NCBI RefSeq assembly: GCF_049727805.1
Contig: NZ_JBCNYA010000011.1
Span: 1-64,000 of the forward strand
From: Frateuria_A sp049727805
Lineage (GTDB): Bacteria; Pseudomonadota; Gammaproteobacteria; Xanthomonadales; Rhodanobacteraceae
Direction: 5' to 3'
Length of the DNA: 64,000 bases
Each line of letters starts with the position of its first letter. Within the stretch, counting starts at the first letter, position 1. Positions 44,165 to 54,745 of the stretch are shown here, piece after piece. Under the pieces are notes generated by a model, which had not been told where the DNA came from, ran no database searches, and saw nothing but the letters and a program-made list of their open reading frames with translations. The position numbers and the translations under genes are program-made.

Positions 44165-46444
44165 ATGGATGTCGAGCAAAGGCAGCACCTGGCCGCCACG
44201 CCCGGGTCGGACGATCGGGCCTTGCAGCACCTGCCCCTGCGCGTCCAGCGCCTGCTGGCCGGCCTGCGCGGATTGTGCGATGCGCGGCTGGAGCCAGCGC
44301 TCATGGCAGGACTGGATGCGCTGGACGACAGCCTGTACCAGCAGGCCGAGCGCTCGCGCAGCCATCTCGATCAGCAGCGCTGCTTCGACAGCCGCGCCAT
44401 GGTCCGCAGCCATCGCGCCGCCTTCCTGCGGCGGGTGTCGGAGCACCTGGACGACAGCTTCGCGCGGCTGGGCGAAGTCGACGAGACGTCCGACGATCTG
44501 GCCGTCACGCCCTCGCTGAGCCTGCTGGGCCGACACGAACACGAACTCAACGCCGCGCTCGAGCAACTGGCCTCGCGCGGCGAGGCGCATACCGGCCCGG
44601 TGCTGGCGGAGCTTTCCTACCGCATGGCCGTGCTGGTCGGTGCGCCACCGCTGGAAGGCGAGGCGATGCCGGCGTCGCCGCACAACCTGGCCACGGCGGT
44701 GCGCCGGGCCATGCCGGCCCTGGACCTGCCGCCGGACCACCAGTTGCTGCTGGTGCAGGCACTCGAACGCAAGCTGGCGGCCATGCTGCCGGCCCTGTAC
44801 GAGGCGACCAACGCCTACCTGCTGGCCGACGGCATCCTGCCGCACCTACGTGCCTTCGCCGGCGCGCGCCCGGCCAACGCACCGCCGGCGCCGCCGTCGA
44901 TGAAGGCGCCGGCCGCTCCGGTCGCCGACGCGGCGCAGGCCGCTCCGGCCGCCAGCCACGAACCCATCGCTGTGCTGGAAACCCTGCGCGACCTGCTGGC
45001 ACGCCAGCGCGCCGGCGAAGCCCACGCCGCCAGCGGACCGGCCGCCACGCCGGGCGAGCTGGAAGCCGCGCTGGGCGCCCTGCAGCGCCACCTGGTCCAG
45101 GTGACCGACCGCGCCAGCCGCGAACTGCGCAGCGCGCAGCGCCTGCGCGAGGAACTGCTGGCCCATCTCAACACGGGCAAGCCGGCGGGTGCCGCGCGCA
45201 CCAGCCTGAGCCCGGAGCAGGACGACACCGTGGAACTGGTCGCGCGGCTGTTCGAGCAGCTCGGCCAGCAGTTGCACCAGGGGCCGGGCGCCACCGCGCT
45301 GCTCGGCGACCTGCAGGTGCCGATCCTGCGCGTGGCGATGAGCGACCGCAGCTTCTTCGAGCAGGCCGAACACCCAGCGCGGCACCTGCTGGGCACCCTG
45401 GCCGAGGCGTCCAACGACTGGGGCGACGGCAAGGACATCGACCCGGACCTGGCCGCGCAGCTCAGCCGCCTGGTCGCCCGTGCGCAGCGCGAGGCACCCA
45501 GCGCGGGCCTGTACACCAGCCTGCTGGCCGACATCCGCCATCACCTGGCCCAGCTCAGCCGCAAGGCGCAGGTCACCGAACGCCGCCAGGTCGAGGCGAT
45601 GCAGGGCCGCGAGCGCCTGCACCTGGCGCGCCAGCGCGCGACCGCGGTGCTGGCGGCACGCTTCGCCGAAACCACTCCGCGCGGCCTGCTGCGCGCCCTG
45701 CTCGATCGCGCCTGGTCGGACGTGCTGGCGCTGGCGCTGCTGCGCCACGGCGAGGAAAGCGAGGCCTTCGCCGAACGGCTGCGGCTGACCGACCAGTTGC
45801 TCGGCCGCCTGCCGGTGGACGATCCGCTGGCCCTGCGCCTGGCCGTGGAAGACCACCTGCAGCAGATCGGCATGCAGGCCGAAGAGGCCGAACAGGTTGC
45901 ACAGCGGCTGATCGGCGGCGACGCGGAGGCTGCCAAGCCGGGCGAGCCGGTCGCCATGCCGGCGCCGGCCGCACCGGCCGCACCAGCCGACATGCCCGCC
46001 CTCGCCGCCTATGCGGCGGCCGTCGAGCCGCCCAGCGCCACCGACCTTGCCCTGCGCCTGAAGCAGCGCCAGCGCCTGGGCGAGCAGCGCGGACAGGAAG
46101 CCCGCCCGGCCGCCGCGCCGGCGTCCGAGCCGCCGCTGGGTCCGCAGGAGGCGCGCATCCACAACCGCCTGCGGCAACTGCCCTTCGGCAGCTGGTTCGA
46201 GTTCATCGACCCGGCGACCGGCGCCGCCTCGCGGCGCAAGCTGGCCTGGTTCTCGCCGCTCTCGGGCAACAGCCTGTTCGTCAACCGGCGCGGCCAGCGC
46301 GTGGCCGAGATGAACCTGCGCGAGCTGGCTGCGGCGATCGCCAGCGGCCGCGTGCGCGAAGTGATGGCGCCGCGCGACGGCCTGTTCGACCGCGCCTGGC
46401 GCGCCCTCACCGGCAGCCTGCAGCGCCCCACCGCGCGCGCATGA
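44165..46444 (+). CDS. DUF1631 family protein, first copy
   Basis: A 759-residue mostly helical, soluble protein with no signal or membrane segment. It starts MDVEQRQHLAATPG; an in-frame ATG 60 bases upstream is less likely since the second copy starts in the same way at this position. Family features include QQRCFDSRAMVRSHRAAFL, DDPLALRLAVEDHLQQIG and the C-terminal GSWFEFIDPATGAASRRKLA with LFVNRRGQRVAEM. A low-complexity Ala/Pro linker occurs near residues 235-270 and another near 585-630. Function is unknown. The stop overlaps the PilZ gene start by four bases, so the two are coupled. A TACACT hexamer 31 bases upstream may be a -10 box. Confidence 0.88.
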   Translation: MDVEQRQHLAATPGSDDRALQHLPLRVQRLLAGLRGLCDARLEPALMAGLDALDDSLYQQAERSRSHLDQQRCFDSRAMVRSHRAAFLRRVSEHLDDSFARLGEVDETSDDLAVTPSLSLLGRHEHELNAALEQLASRGEAHTGPVLAELSYRMAVLVGAPPLEGEAMPASPHNLATAVRRAMPALDLPPDHQLLLVQALERKLAAMLPALYEATNAYLLADGILPHLRAFAGARPANAPPAPPSMKAPAAPVADAAQAAPAASHEPIAVLETLRDLLARQRAGEAHAASGPAATPGELEAALGALQRHLVQVTDRASRELRSAQRLREELLAHLNTGKPAGAARTSLSPEQDDTVELVARLFEQLGQQLHQGPGATALLGDLQVPILRVAMSDRSFFEQAEHPARHLLGTLAEASNDWGDGKDIDPDLAAQLSRLVARAQREAPSAGLYTSLLADIRHHLAQLSRKAQVTERRQVEAMQGRERLHLARQRATAVLAARFAETTPRGLLRALLDRAWSDVLALALLRHGEESEAFAERLRLTDQLLGRLPVDDPLALRLAVEDHLQQIGMQAEEAEQVAQRLIGGDAEAAKPGEPVAMPAPAAPAAPADMPALAAYAAAVEPPSATDLALRLKQRQRLGEQRGQEARPAAAPASEPPLGPQEARIHNRLRQLPFGSWFEFIDPATGAASRRKLAWFSPLSGNSLFVNRRGQRVAEMNLRELAAAIASGRVREVMAPRDGLFDRAWRALTGSLQRPTARA

Positions 46445-46782
46445 CCGCACAGGTCATCCCACTCGAACAGCGCCGTGCGCCGCGCAAGCGTGCGGCCGCC
46501 TCGCCGCTGGTCACCGATGCGATCAGCGCCCGCCCGCTGGGTCACCTGTGCAACCTGTCCTCCACCGGCGTGCTGCTGATCGCCCCGGACCGCCCGCGCA
46601 GCGAGGCCGTGTTCCAGGTGCGCCTGCCGCTGGGCGAGGGTGCGGCAAGCGCGATCGAACTGGGCCTGCAGGAGCAGTGGCACCAGGCCGCCAATGCCGG
46701 CCAGGTGTGGGTCGGCTACCGCATCATCGCGATCGCGCCCGAGGATGCACAGACCCTGGTGCAGTGGCTGCAGCGTGCCTGA
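46441..46782 (+). CDS. PilZ-domain protein, first copy
   Basis: A 113-residue single-domain PilZ protein. The cyclic-di-GMP motifs are intact: RRAPR (RxxxR) and NLSSTG (NxSxxG). Its partner is probably the DUF1631 protein encoded directly before it with ATGA overlap. The downstream gene is a second DUF1631 copy after 69 bases. Confidence 0.9.
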   Translation: MTAQVIPLEQRRAPRKRAAASPLVTDAISARPLGHLCNLSSTGVLLIAPDRPRSEAVFQVRLPLGEGAASAIELGLQEQWHQAANAGQVWVGYRIIAIAPEDAQTLVQWLQRA

Positions 46783-46851
46783 ATGGCCGCCGATGACGTG
46801 CCTGCGTCATCGGCATAGACTCGCAGGCATCGCGGCACGGCAAGGCTCTCC

Positions 46852-48969
46852 ATGGATGTCGAACAACCGGACCGGCATCGCCCGGGCGCAGGCGCCCCAC
46901 CGGCGCACTGGCCGGCGAAGACGCGCCAGCTGATCGACGAGATCCGGCTGCTCTGCCGGGAATGGCTGTCCGAACCACTGAAGGTCTGCCTGGGCGATTT
47001 CGACCGCGCGCTGCACGAGCACGCGGCCCGCACCCGCAGCCACATCGAGCAGCAGCGCTACCAGGCGACGCGCCAGCGGCTGGTGTCGGAGCGGCAGGCG
47101 TTCGAGCAGCGCTTCATCGACTGCATCGACCAGGCGCTGCTGCAGTTGGGCGCGCAGCCGGCCGCCGCCAAGGCGCCGTCGGCACGCCTGACCCTGAGCC
47201 TGCTCGATCCGCTGGAGCACGAGATGACCGGCGCTCTGGACCAGCTGGTCGCGCGCAGCGCGGCGCGCGGTGGCCCGCTGCTGGTGGAGCTGGGCTACCG
47301 GCTGGCGGTGCTGGTCGGGACGCCGCCGCTGGAAAGCGAATCGATGCCGCTGGGGCCGCAGGCGATGGCCAAGGCCTTCCGCGATTCCAGCGCCGCACTC
47401 GGCCTGCCCGCCGAACACCACCTGCTGCTGCTGCAGGCCGTCGAAGGGCGCCTGATCCAGGGCCTGACGCCACTGCACGAGGTAATCAACAACCATCTCG
47501 CCGCTGCCGGCATCCTGCCCCGGCTGCGGCCGTTTCCGCTGCCGCGCGGGCCGCGGCCGCCCCGCCGCCAGCGCCCGCTGCCCGCCGCACCCGCGACCGA
47601 GCCGGCACCGGCGCGCTCCGGCGGCCTGCGCGAACTGCTCGCCCGCCAGCGCGGCCCGCGTCCGGTTTCCGGCCATGCACGCTTCGCCAGTCCCGACGAA
47701 CTGCAGGCCGCCGTGCTCGCCCTGCAGCGTCAGCGCGGCCGCCACGCCGACGCCGCGCTGCGGCACGCGCAACGGCTGCGCGAGGCGCTGATCGACCAGC
47801 TCAACGCCGGGCAACCGATGGATGCGGTGCCCCTGCTGCCCGGTCCGGACGCCGACGATGCGCTGGAATTGTTGGCGCGGCTGTTTGAGACCCTGCACCA
47901 CCAGCTGCCGCCGTCCTCCTCCGCGCAGGCGTTGCTCGACCGCGTCCAGTTGCCGATGCTCGCCGCCGCAGTGATCGATGGCAGTTTCTTCGACAGCTCC
48001 GAGCAGCCGGCCCGCCGACTGCTCGACGCCTTGCTCGAAGCCGCACGCGACTGGATCGACGGCAGCGATGGCGGCCTCGTGCTGGAACCGCTGCTCGCCC
48101 GCCTCGACAGCGAGCCGCCCACGGCGGCGCTGTACGCCGAACTGCGCGCGGAACTGGAAAGCCAGCTCGCTCCGCTGCAGCGCAAGGCGCACATTTCCGA
48201 GCGGCGCCACGTCGAAGCCATGCAGGGCCGCGAGCGGCTGGAGCAGGCGCGCCAGCGCGCCAACGAACTGCTCGCCGGCCTGCTGGCCAAGGCGCCGCCC
48301 CGCGCCGCGCTGCGCGCGCTGCTCGAGCACGCCTGGTCGGACGTGCTCGCGCTGACCCTGCTGCGCCATGGCGAGCAGAGCGACACCTTCGCCCGCCGCC
48401 TGGTGATCACCGACCAGCTGCTCGGCCGCCTGCCGCCCGGCAACCTGGAGACCCTGCAGGCCGAGCTGGTCGCGGGACTGCAGCAGATCGGCATGCACGG
48501 CGAGGAGGCCACCCAGGTCGCGCAACGCCTGATCGGTGCGGGCGCGATGCTGCACGACGCCGATGGCCCTGGGCTGACCGGCCTGGCGATGCGCCTGAAA
48601 CAACGCCGCGGCTCGGACGAACCCGGCACGCCGGCGCAGGCCGCGCCGGTCGTCCCGTCGGCCGAAGCCCTGCGCCTGCACCAGCGCCTGGGCCAGCACA
48701 CCGGCGGCTGGTTCGAGTTCACCGAGGCCGGCGGCAACCGGGTCCGCCGCAAGCTGGCCTGGTATTCCCCGCGCGCCGCGCGCGGCCTGTTCGTCACGCG
48801 CCAGGGACAGCGCGCGGAGGAAATGAGCCTGGCGGAACTGGCGCAGGCCATCGGTGCGGGTAAAGTGCGCGAACTTCCGGCCGTTAACGAGACCGACCTG
48901 GACCGCGCCCTGCGCTCGCTGGCCGACAGCCTGCGCCAGGCCAACCCGATGCCCGGAGCCCGTTCGTGA
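46852..48969 (+). CDS. DUF1631 family protein, second copy
   Basis: A 705-residue paralogue of the first copy, starting MDVEQPDRHRPGAG. Both share QRCF/QQRYQ lead helices, a GYRLAVLVG (first copy SYRMAVLVG) block with TPPLESESMP, the QAMQGRERLE segment, EHAWSDVLALTLLRHGEQS and the C-terminal GGWFEFTEAGGNRVRRKLA. Identity appears moderate and spread over the length, so the duplication is old. It overlaps its own PilZ gene by four bases. A TAGACT hexamer about 30 bases upstream lies in a context (GCATAnACT) also seen before the first copy. Confidence 0.88.
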   Translation: MDVEQPDRHRPGAGAPPAHWPAKTRQLIDEIRLLCREWLSEPLKVCLGDFDRALHEHAARTRSHIEQQRYQATRQRLVSERQAFEQRFIDCIDQALLQLGAQPAAAKAPSARLTLSLLDPLEHEMTGALDQLVARSAARGGPLLVELGYRLAVLVGTPPLESESMPLGPQAMAKAFRDSSAALGLPAEHHLLLLQAVEGRLIQGLTPLHEVINNHLAAAGILPRLRPFPLPRGPRPPRRQRPLPAAPATEPAPARSGGLRELLARQRGPRPVSGHARFASPDELQAAVLALQRQRGRHADAALRHAQRLREALIDQLNAGQPMDAVPLLPGPDADDALELLARLFETLHHQLPPSSSAQALLDRVQLPMLAAAVIDGSFFDSSEQPARRLLDALLEAARDWIDGSDGGLVLEPLLARLDSEPPTAALYAELRAELESQLAPLQRKAHISERRHVEAMQGRERLEQARQRANELLAGLLAKAPPRAALRALLEHAWSDVLALTLLRHGEQSDTFARRLVITDQLLGRLPPGNLETLQAELVAGLQQIGMHGEEATQVAQRLIGAGAMLHDADGPGLTGLAMRLKQRRGSDEPGTPAQAAPVVPSAEALRLHQRLGQHTGGWFEFTEAGGNRVRRKLAWYSPRAARGLFVTRQGQRAEEMSLAELAQAIGAGKVRELPAVNETDLDRALRSLADSLRQANPMPGARS

Positions 48970-49313
48970 CGCCCAATCCGCAGGAAAGCCGCCGCGCCCA
49001 TCGCAAGCCGGTCAACATCGCCGCCGAAGTGGTCGATGCGATCAGCGGCCGGCGCATGGGCCAGTTGGGCAACCTGTCGGCCAGCGGCATGCTGCTGATC
49101 GGCAGCCAGGCGCCGCGCAACGAGGCCATCTACCAGTTGCGTCTGCCGCTGCCCGGCCTCGGCGACACGCCGCCGACGATCGAGGTCGGCGTGCAGGAAC
49201 AATGGCACGAGGAAGCCGCCACGCCCGGCCAGTTCTGGGCGGGCTACCGCATCATCGCCATCGGCGACGACGAGGCCGCGCAGCTGCAGCGCTGGCTCGA
49301 CATGCCCGGCTGA
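48966..49313 (+). CDS. PilZ-domain protein, second copy
   Basis: A 115-residue PilZ protein with intact RRAHR and NLSASG motifs. It starts with GTG that overlaps the DUF1631 stop (GTGA). It resembles the first PilZ copy closely (VQEQWHEEAATPGQFWAGYR against LQEQWHQAANAGQVWVGYR; both end in a WL helix). It is the last gene of the tandem block. Confidence 0.9.
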   Translation: MTPNPQESRRAHRKPVNIAAEVVDAISGRRMGQLGNLSASGMLLIGSQAPRNEAIYQLRLPLPGLGDTPPTIEVGVQEQWHEEAATPGQFWAGYRIIAIGDDEAAQLQRWLDMPG

Positions 49314-49418
49314 GCGCCCGACGCCGGGTTGCGGCTGGCCGTCGGCCCGCTGCCGCGCGATCATGGTGGACTCCCCCGAAGACGGGCGCCTGCGCCTGCC
49401 GCCGAAGAAGGACGCCAC

Positions 49419-50738
<1,320 letters not shown>

Positions 50739-50742
50739 TTGG

Positions 50743-50875
50743 GGCGGGAGACGGGGAGCAGGAAACGCGGAACGCGAAGATGGCGGAGCCCTGGCGGCTC
50801 CGGCTCTGTACAACCCATCGGGCGGGAAGACCCAGGTTCGCGCAGACTGCACGTTCCCCGCTCCCCGTCCCCGCT
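50743..50875. repeat. Imperfect inverted repeat between pepQ and cydB
   Basis: GACGGGGAGC near 50750-50759 and its complement GCTCCCCGTC near 50860-50869 flank the convergent pepQ/cydB gap, each with GC-rich extensions (GGAACG at 50769-50774 and CGTTCC at 50852-50857). This can form a large stem in either transcript. No T run follows, so it is at most a weak terminator. Confidence 0.4.
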
Positions 50876-51886
50876 CTAGTGATATCCCTCGCCGGCCAGC
50901 ACCTTGCCGCGGAACACCCGGTACGAATACACGGTGTAGGCCAGCACCGCCGGGATCAGGAACGCCGCGCCGACCAGCACGAAGCCCTGCGAGGACGGCG
51001 GCGAGGCGGCGTCCCAGATGCTCATGCTGGGCGGCACGATGTTCGGCCACATGCCCACCACCAGGCCGACGAAGCCCAGCGCGAAGAAGCACAGCGCGAG
51101 CACGAACGGCTGCACTTCGCGGTTCTTCAGCACCGCCCGCCACAGCAGGATCGCGTTGAGCGCGGTGAGGATCGGCACCGGCGACAGCCACAGGATGTGC
51201 GCGCCGGTGAACCAGCGCTCCATCAACTGCGAATCCAGGAATGGCAGCCACGCGCTGACCATCAGCATGAAGCCGATCACCGCCAGCATCAGCGGGCGGG
51301 TGAGGTCGAAGGCGATCCGCTGCAGCCGCCCCTCGGTCTTCAGGATCAGCCAGGTCGCGCCGAGCAGCGCATAGCCGAACACCACCGCCACCGCGGTCAT
51401 CACCGCGAACGGACTGAACCAGCCGAACGCGCCCTGCACGTACTTGCCGCCGGTCAGCGGCATGCCCTCGACCAGCGCGCCCAGGATCAATCCCTGCGCG
51501 AAGGCGGTGAGTACCGAGCCCACGCTGAAGGCCACACCCCACAGCCAGCGCGAGGTGTGCGCCTTGAAGCGGAACTCGAACGCCACGCCGCGGAAGATCA
51601 GCGCGATCAGCATGACCAGGATCGGCAGGTACAACGCCGAGAGCACCGCCGCGTAGGCCTTCGGAAAGGTCGCCATCAGGCCTGCGCCGCCGAGCACCAG
51701 CCAGGTCTCGTTGCCGTCCCAGATCGGCGCGGCGGTGTTCATCATGTGGTCGCGCTGGTCCTCGTCGTCGGCGAACGGCAGCAGGATGCCAAGCCCCAGC
51801 ACGAAGCCGTCCAGCAGCACGTACATGATCACCGCGAAGCCGATGATGAAGAACCACACCACCGGAAGGAGGGTCGCCCAGTCCAT
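50876..51886 (-). CDS. cydB: Cytochrome bd ubiquinol oxidase subunit II
   Basis: A 336-residue, eight- to nine-helix subunit of the bd-type quinol oxidase (CydB/CioB). It has YVLLDGFVLGLGILLPFADD and NTAAPIWDGNETWLVLGG, which are conserved. The ATG at 51886 is chosen: GGAGG lies seven bases before it, whereas a TTG two codons upstream would be too close. It starts two bases after cydA stops. No cydX-like small gene is evident downstream. Confidence 0.95.
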   Translation of the reverse strand: MDWATLLPVVWFFIIGFAVIMYVLLDGFVLGLGILLPFADDEDQRDHMMNTAAPIWDGNETWLVLGGAGLMATFPKAYAAVLSALYLPILVMLIALIFRGVAFEFRFKAHTSRWLWGVAFSVGSVLTAFAQGLILGALVEGMPLTGGKYVQGAFGWFSPFAVMTAVAVVFGYALLGATWLILKTEGRLQRIAFDLTRPLMLAVIGFMLMVSAWLPFLDSQLMERWFTGAHILWLSPVPILTALNAILLWRAVLKNREVQPFVLALCFFALGFVGLVVGMWPNIVPPSMSIWDAASPPSSQGFVLVGAAFLIPAVLAYTVYSYRVFRGKVLAGEGYH

Positions 51887-51888
51887 CG

Positions 51889-53289
51889 TCAATCCTCCAT
51901 CGGATCATCGGGCGCCGACAGCGGACGCGCCGGCGTGCGGCGGCGGCTTCCGTGCACGGACGTGGCAGGCTGGACACGCTGCGGCGCCGGCAGCGGGCCA
52001 TCGCGGAACAGCTTGAACAGGTACCAGGTGCCGGCGCCGAAGATGCCGATGTAGACCACCACGAAGGTGATCAGCGACGCCAGCACGCTGCCTACCGGGA
52101 GCTTCGTCGCCGCCTCCGACGTGCGCATCAGGCCCTGCACGACCCAGGGCTGGCGACCCACCTCGGCGACCCACCAGCCGGTCAGCAGCGCGACGAAGCC
52201 GGAGGGGATCATCACCACCCACGCCTTCAGGTACCAGCGCCCCGAGAACAGCGTGCCGCGCTTCCAGCGCCACAGCCCGACCAGCGCCAGCGCCAGCATC
52301 AGCAGGCCCAGCCCCACCATGACGCGGAACGAGAAGAACGGGATCTTCACCGGCGGCCGTTCGTCGCGCGGGAAGTCCTTCAGTCCCTTGACCTCGCCGT
52401 CCCACGAATGGGTGAGGATCAGGCTGCCCAGGTGCGGCACCTCCACCGCGTAGCGGTTGGTCTCGGCCTGCTCGTCGGGCCAGGCGAACAGCGCGAGCGG
52501 CACGCTGCTTTCGGTGGTCCAGCGCGCCTCGATCGCGGCCAGCTTGGCCGGCTGGTATTCGCGTACCTTGAGCCCCGCCATGTCGCCGATGACGATCTGG
52601 ATCGGGATCACGATGGCCAGGAACGCCAGCGCCAGCTTGAGCATCACGCCGGCGCGGTCGACGAAGCGCCGCTTCAGCAGATAGACGGCCGAAATCCCGC
52701 CCACGACCATCGCGGTCGAAATGAATGCCGCCAGCACCATGTGCGGCAGGCGCACCAGGAACGAGGGATTGAAGATCACCTGCCACCAGTCCGCCGGATA
52801 GAACACGCCGTCGCGGATGGCGTAGCCGGCCGGCGTCTGCATCCAGCTGTTGGCCGACATGATCCAGAACGAGGACAGCAGCGTGCCCACCGACACCATG
52901 CAGGTGGCGAAGAAATGCATGCCGTCGCTGACCTTCTTCCAGCCGAACAGCATCACGCCCAGGAAGGTCGCTTCCAGGAAGAACGCCGTGAGCACCTCGT
53001 AGTTGAGCAGCGGCCCGACCACGTTGCCGGCGACGATCGAGAAGCCGGCCCAGTTGGTGCCGAACTGGAAGCTCATCACGATGCCGGATACCACGCCCAT
53101 GCCGAAGGCGACGGCAAAGATCTTCAGCCAGAAGAAATACAGGTCGCGCCACAGGTCGGTGCGCTTGACCAGCCACACGCCCTCGATGAACGCCAGCCAC
53201 GCCGCCGTGCCGATGGTGAAGGCGGGAAACAGGATGTGGAAGGACATCACCCACGCGAACTGCAGGCGCGAGAGAAACTCGGCAGTCAT
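51889..53289 (-). CDS. cydA: Cytochrome bd ubiquinol oxidase subunit I
   Basis: A 466-residue heme-bearing subunit. Conserved helices include SFHILFPAFTIGTAAWLAF, VSGIVMSFQFGTNWAGFS and SANSWMQTPAGY. The region between helices VI and VII (Q-loop) is short, so this is the CioA type that tends to be cyanide-insensitive rather than the long-loop E. coli CydA. The pair provides oxygen respiration at low oxygen. The N-terminus is MTAEFLSRLQFAWVM. Confidence 0.95.
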   Translation of the reverse strand: MTAEFLSRLQFAWVMSFHILFPAFTIGTAAWLAFIEGVWLVKRTDLWRDLYFFWLKIFAVAFGMGVVSGIVMSFQFGTNWAGFSIVAGNVVGPLLNYEVLTAFFLEATFLGVMLFGWKKVSDGMHFFATCMVSVGTLLSSFWIMSANSWMQTPAGYAIRDGVFYPADWWQVIFNPSFLVRLPHMVLAAFISTAMVVGGISAVYLLKRRFVDRAGVMLKLALAFLAIVIPIQIVIGDMAGLKVREYQPAKLAAIEARWTTESSVPLALFAWPDEQAETNRYAVEVPHLGSLILTHSWDGEVKGLKDFPRDERPPVKIPFFSFRVMVGLGLLMLALALVGLWRWKRGTLFSGRWYLKAWVVMIPSGFVALLTGWWVAEVGRQPWVVQGLMRTSEAATKLPVGSVLASLITFVVVYIGIFGAGTWYLFKLFRDGPLPAPQRVQPATSVHGSRRRTPARPLSAPDDPMED

Positions 53290-53434
53290 GCGTCACTCCC
53301 TGCGGGAAGGCACCGCGGACTATAGGCGCGCAAGGCGTGATGGGAGCGGCATCGCGGCAAGCCGCCGCGCGGCGTGGCGTCGCAGACCCTTGCGCGCCAA
53401 CCCCTGGCAGGAGCGGCGCCGTCGTGCCTGCGGC

Positions 53435-54745
53435 TTAGCGCCTGCCCAGCATCCCCGCCAGCTCTTCCGGTTCCCTCGTCACCGCGGCGGTGAGCACGAC
53501 ATTGCCCTCGGCGGTCACCGCCACGTCGTCCTCGATGCGGATGCCGATGCCGCGCCAGCGCTCGGCCACGCCGCGCATGTCGAGCGGCACGTAGATGCCC
53601 GGCTCGACGGTCACCACCATGCCCGGCTCGAGCAGGCGCGCTTCTCCGTCGACCCGGTAATCGCCCACGTCGTGCACGTCCAGCCCGAGCCAGTGGCCGG
53701 TCTTGGAAGGAAAGAACGCCTTGTAGGCGCCGCTCTCGATGGCCGCGTCGGCCGACCCCTTGAGCAGGCCCAGCGCGCACAGCCCCTCGGCGATCACCCG
53801 CACGGCCGCGTGGTGTGCGGCATCGAAGGGACGACCCGGCTGCACCTCGTCGATCGCCGCCTGCTGCGCGGCCAGCACCACCTCGTAGAGCGCGCGCTGC
53901 TCGCGCGTCCAGCGCCCGTTGACCGGGAACGTGCGGGTGATGTCGGAGGCGTAGCACTCCACCTCGGCGCCGGCGTCGATCAGCAGCAGGTCGCCGTCCT
54001 TCAGCGGCGCGCGGTTGGCCAGGTAATGCATGGTGCAGGCGTTGGTGCCGCCGGCGACGATCGGCGGAAACGCCGGGACCGCGCCTCGGCCGCGCATCAC
54101 GCGCAGCAGTTCGGCCTCGACCTCGTATTCGAAGCGGCCCGGGAGGGCCGCCGCCATCGCCGCCAGGTGCGCTTCGGCGGCGATCGACGCGGCCTGGCGC
54201 ATCAGCTTCAGTTCGCCGCGCGACTTGTAGAGCCGCAGGTCATGCAGCAGATGCCCCAGGGCCACGAATTCCTTCGGCACCACGCCGCCGCCGCGCAACT
54301 GGCGCAGGCGACGCATCCAGCCGAGCAGGCGCGCGTCGAAGTCCGGTTCGCGGCCGAAGTGGCAGTACACCCGCGCGCGGCCCTCGATCATGCCGGGCAG
54401 GATGTCGTCGATGTCCTCGATCGGGAAAGCGTCGTCCACGCCGTAGGCGCTCACCGCCCGCTCGGTGCCGGCCACCTCGCCGTGCCAGCGCTCGTGCGCC
54501 GGATCGCGCTCACGGCAGAACAGCACCGCCTCGCCGTGCGCGCGTCCGGGCAGCAACGCCAGCACCGCGTCGGCCTCGGGAAAGCCGGTCAGGTAATGGA
54601 AGTCCGAGTCCTGCCGGTACGGCCAGGCGGCATCGGCGTTGCGCATCCGTTCGGGCGCGGCAGCGACCAGCAGCGCAGCGTCGGCGCCGGCCATGCGCAT
54701 CAACTGGCGCCGGCGGCGCGCGAATTCGGCGGCAGCGATGCTCAA
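53435..54745 (-). CDS. pepP: Xaa-Pro aminopeptidase
   Basis: A 436-residue M24 metallopeptidase that removes the first residue before proline. Metal ligands appear in IDAGAEVECYASDITRTF, GHWLGLDVHDVGD, VTVEPGIYVP and GIRIEDDVAV. The start is called at TTG (54745), which overlaps the ygfB stop by four bases (TTGA) and gives the length of E. coli PepP (441); the next ATG is 17 codons inside. The ygfB-pepP pair is as in E. coli. Confidence 0.92.
   Translation of the reverse strand: MSIAAAEFARRRRQLMRMAGADAALLVAAAPERMRNADAAWPYRQDSDFHYLTGFPEADAVLALLPGRAHGEAVLFCRERDPAHERWHGEVAGTERAVSAYGVDDAFPIEDIDDILPGMIEGRARVYCHFGREPDFDARLLGWMRRLRQLRGGGVVPKEFVALGHLLHDLRLYKSRGELKLMRQAASIAAEAHLAAMAAALPGRFEYEVEAELLRVMRGRGAVPAFPPIVAGGTNACTMHYLANRAPLKDGDLLLIDAGAEVECYASDITRTFPVNGRWTREQRALYEVVLAAQQAAIDEVQPGRPFDAAHHAAVRVIAEGLCALGLLKGSADAAIESGAYKAFFPSKTGHWLGLDVHDVGDYRVDGEARLLEPGMVVTVEPGIYVPLDMRGVAERWRGIGIRIEDDVAVTAEGNVVLTAAVTREPEELAGMLGRR

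Noticed and set aside
44165..49313. DUF1631-PilZ tandem as an assembly artefact
   Set aside because: Copies differ in length and sequence throughout, with distinct linkers and different PilZ start codons.
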